Shown: positions 63,427-64,000 of the stretch, in pieces
How positions within the stretch are numbered: position 1 is the stretch's first letter
How the letters are laid out: each line of letters begins with the position of its first letter
Assembly (NCBI GenBank): GCA_942493235.1
Contig: OW818676.1
Coordinates: forward strand, 496,001 to 560,000
Source: ENR-C587 sp942493235
Lineage (GTDB): Bacteria; Bacteroidota; Ignavibacteria; Kapaibacteriales; UBA2268
Length of the DNA: 64,000 nt
Direction: 5' to 3'
Notes under the pieces: model-generated
What the model was told of the DNA's origin: nothing
Databases searched by the model: none
The model's input: only the letters and a program-made list of their open reading frames with translations
Position numbers and translations under genes: made by a program

Positions 63427-64000
63427 TTACGATTTCTTTACAAATCTTGCAGCGAACGCACCGTCCATATTATGTTTGTGCGGGAAAGTCTGCATCATAC
63501 CGTCTAAGCATAATTCGGGATGAATATAATTCTCCGCAGGGTCTAATATAAAGTCGGGGAAATTATCCAAGAACCATTTTACATTTTCGGTATTTTCTTC
63601 AGGTTCAGTTGTACAAGTGGAGTAAATCAATGCTCCGCCTGCTTTTACATAATTGACGGCATTAGCAAGAATATTTCTCTGGCTGATCTGCAACTTATAA
63701 ATATCTTCGCGTTCGCGTTTCCATTTGATATCGGGTTTTTTGGAAAGTGTGCCTAATCCGGAGCATGGTACATCTGCGTGGACTATATCATATTTTTCTT
63801 CTGTTTCATAAGTAAGAGCATCTTCCATAATAGCGGTAATATTTGTAAATTTCTGTCTTTCGGCACCTTCATTAATTATGTTGATTTTCGCACTAAATCT
63901 ATCTATTGCAAGTATATTACCTGCATTCTTCATTAAATCGGCATAATAATATGTTTTGCCACCGGGAGCTGCACATAAGTCGATAACAGACATTCCGGGT
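63427..64000 (-). CDS. rsmB: 16S rRNA (cytosine-C5) methyltransferase, RsmB/Sun-like (3' part)
   Basis: The gene runs off the right window edge; about 190 residues of the methyltransferase core are visible. SAM motif DLCAAPGGKT, the Pro-Cys pair in DVPCSGLG and the catalytic Cys in YSTCTTEPEEN are all present, as in RNA m5C methyltransferases. A Met at 63993 is internal, since PG-M-SVIDLC continues the frame to the edge. The NusB-like N-terminus expected for RsmB lies outside, so RsmF-like enzymes are not fully excluded. Confidence 0.87.
   Translation of the reverse strand, partial: PGMSVIDLCAAPGGKTYYYADLMKNAGNILAIDRFSAKINIINEGAERQKFTNITAIMEDALTYETEEKYDIVHADVPCSGLGTLSKKPDIKWKREREDIYKLQISQRNILANAVNYVKAGGALIYSTCTTEPEENTENVKWFLDNFPDFILDPAENYIHPELCLDGMMQTFPHKHNMDGAFAARFVKKS

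Overview
The window is low-G+C bacterial chromosome, roughly one third G+C by eye, and gene dense. It looks like a Gram-negative member of the Bacteroidota/Chlorobiota (FCB) group, closest in flavour to flagellated Ignavibacteria/Kapabacteria-type lineages. The evidence is a type IX secretion C-terminal sorting domain (15.6-17.3 kb), a DUF3078 protein, a Bacteroidota-type LptE lipoprotein, PD40/OmpA proteins, and a TTTG-N20-TATTTTTG promoter in front of a tRNA gene. The csrA-fliW-motB cluster is unusual for ordinary non-flagellated Bacteroidota. The genus assignment is inference.

Layout. 0-2 kb: rpiB-nfnA-nfnB operon (electron-bifurcating NADH:ferredoxin-NADP oxidoreductase). 1.87-2.26 kb: AT-rich spacer with a cluster of DnaA-box matches, a candidate oriC. 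2.3-9.8 kb: cdsA, a HAD protein, a histidine kinase, an M28 peptidase, an isochorismatase-like hydrolase, dusB and an OsmC protein. 10-15.5 kb: heptose kinase, an RmlD-like reductase, mnmG and mnmE, with two parS palindromes either side of mnmG. 15.6-22.2 kb: a T9SS cargo protein, an LhgO-like oxidase, the second half of the split HldE pair, mutL without a normal start codon, and a small secreted protein. 22.5-26.5 kb: deoC, a hydrolase, a response regulator, csrA, fliW and a frameshifted motB. 27-31 kb: comF, mntH and a VWA-OmpA lipoprotein. 31.3-35.1 kb: a small defence island with a single-chain restriction-modification enzyme of mosaic composition, a decayed DUF1016 (YhcG-type) nuclease gene, a DUF4160-DUF2442 pair and a second copy of the enzyme gene's 3' end. 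35.4-50.3 kb: PBP1A, lipM, tRNA-His, a CRP-domain/aspartase fusion, rhomboid, TauE/SafE, an HD protein, a TPR histidine kinase overlapping an IscA-like gene, and an aldehyde dehydrogenase. 51.2-64 kb: lptE, an MBL-fold hydrolase, DUF3078, TPR and SemiSWEET proteins, a large PD40-OmpA envelope protein, an MFS transporter, a metallophosphoesterase lipoprotein and rsmB (cut by the window end).

Spacers hold several dispersed repeat families: a 34-35 bp hairpin repeat with compensating stem changes (8 copies), a CCCACCCCGTC repeat (3), a CTTACTACG hairpin (3), a CATTCTGA-type inverted repeat (6) and a MITE of about 143 bp with TAAGTCTGTTGCAAAA ends (2 full, 2 partial copies).

How it fits together. 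The DnaA-box cluster, the two parS sites and mnmG/mnmE lie within 14 kb and point to the replication-origin domain. Envelope genes (heptose activation, lptE, PBP1A, cdsA, OmpA-type anchors) and tRNA/DNA maintenance genes (mnmE, mnmG, dusB, mutL) dominate. The most accessory-like segment is the restriction locus at 31-35 kb. No wholly new multi-gene system is evident; the most notable items are the origin signals, the mosaic restriction enzyme with its duplicated tail, and the repeat families.
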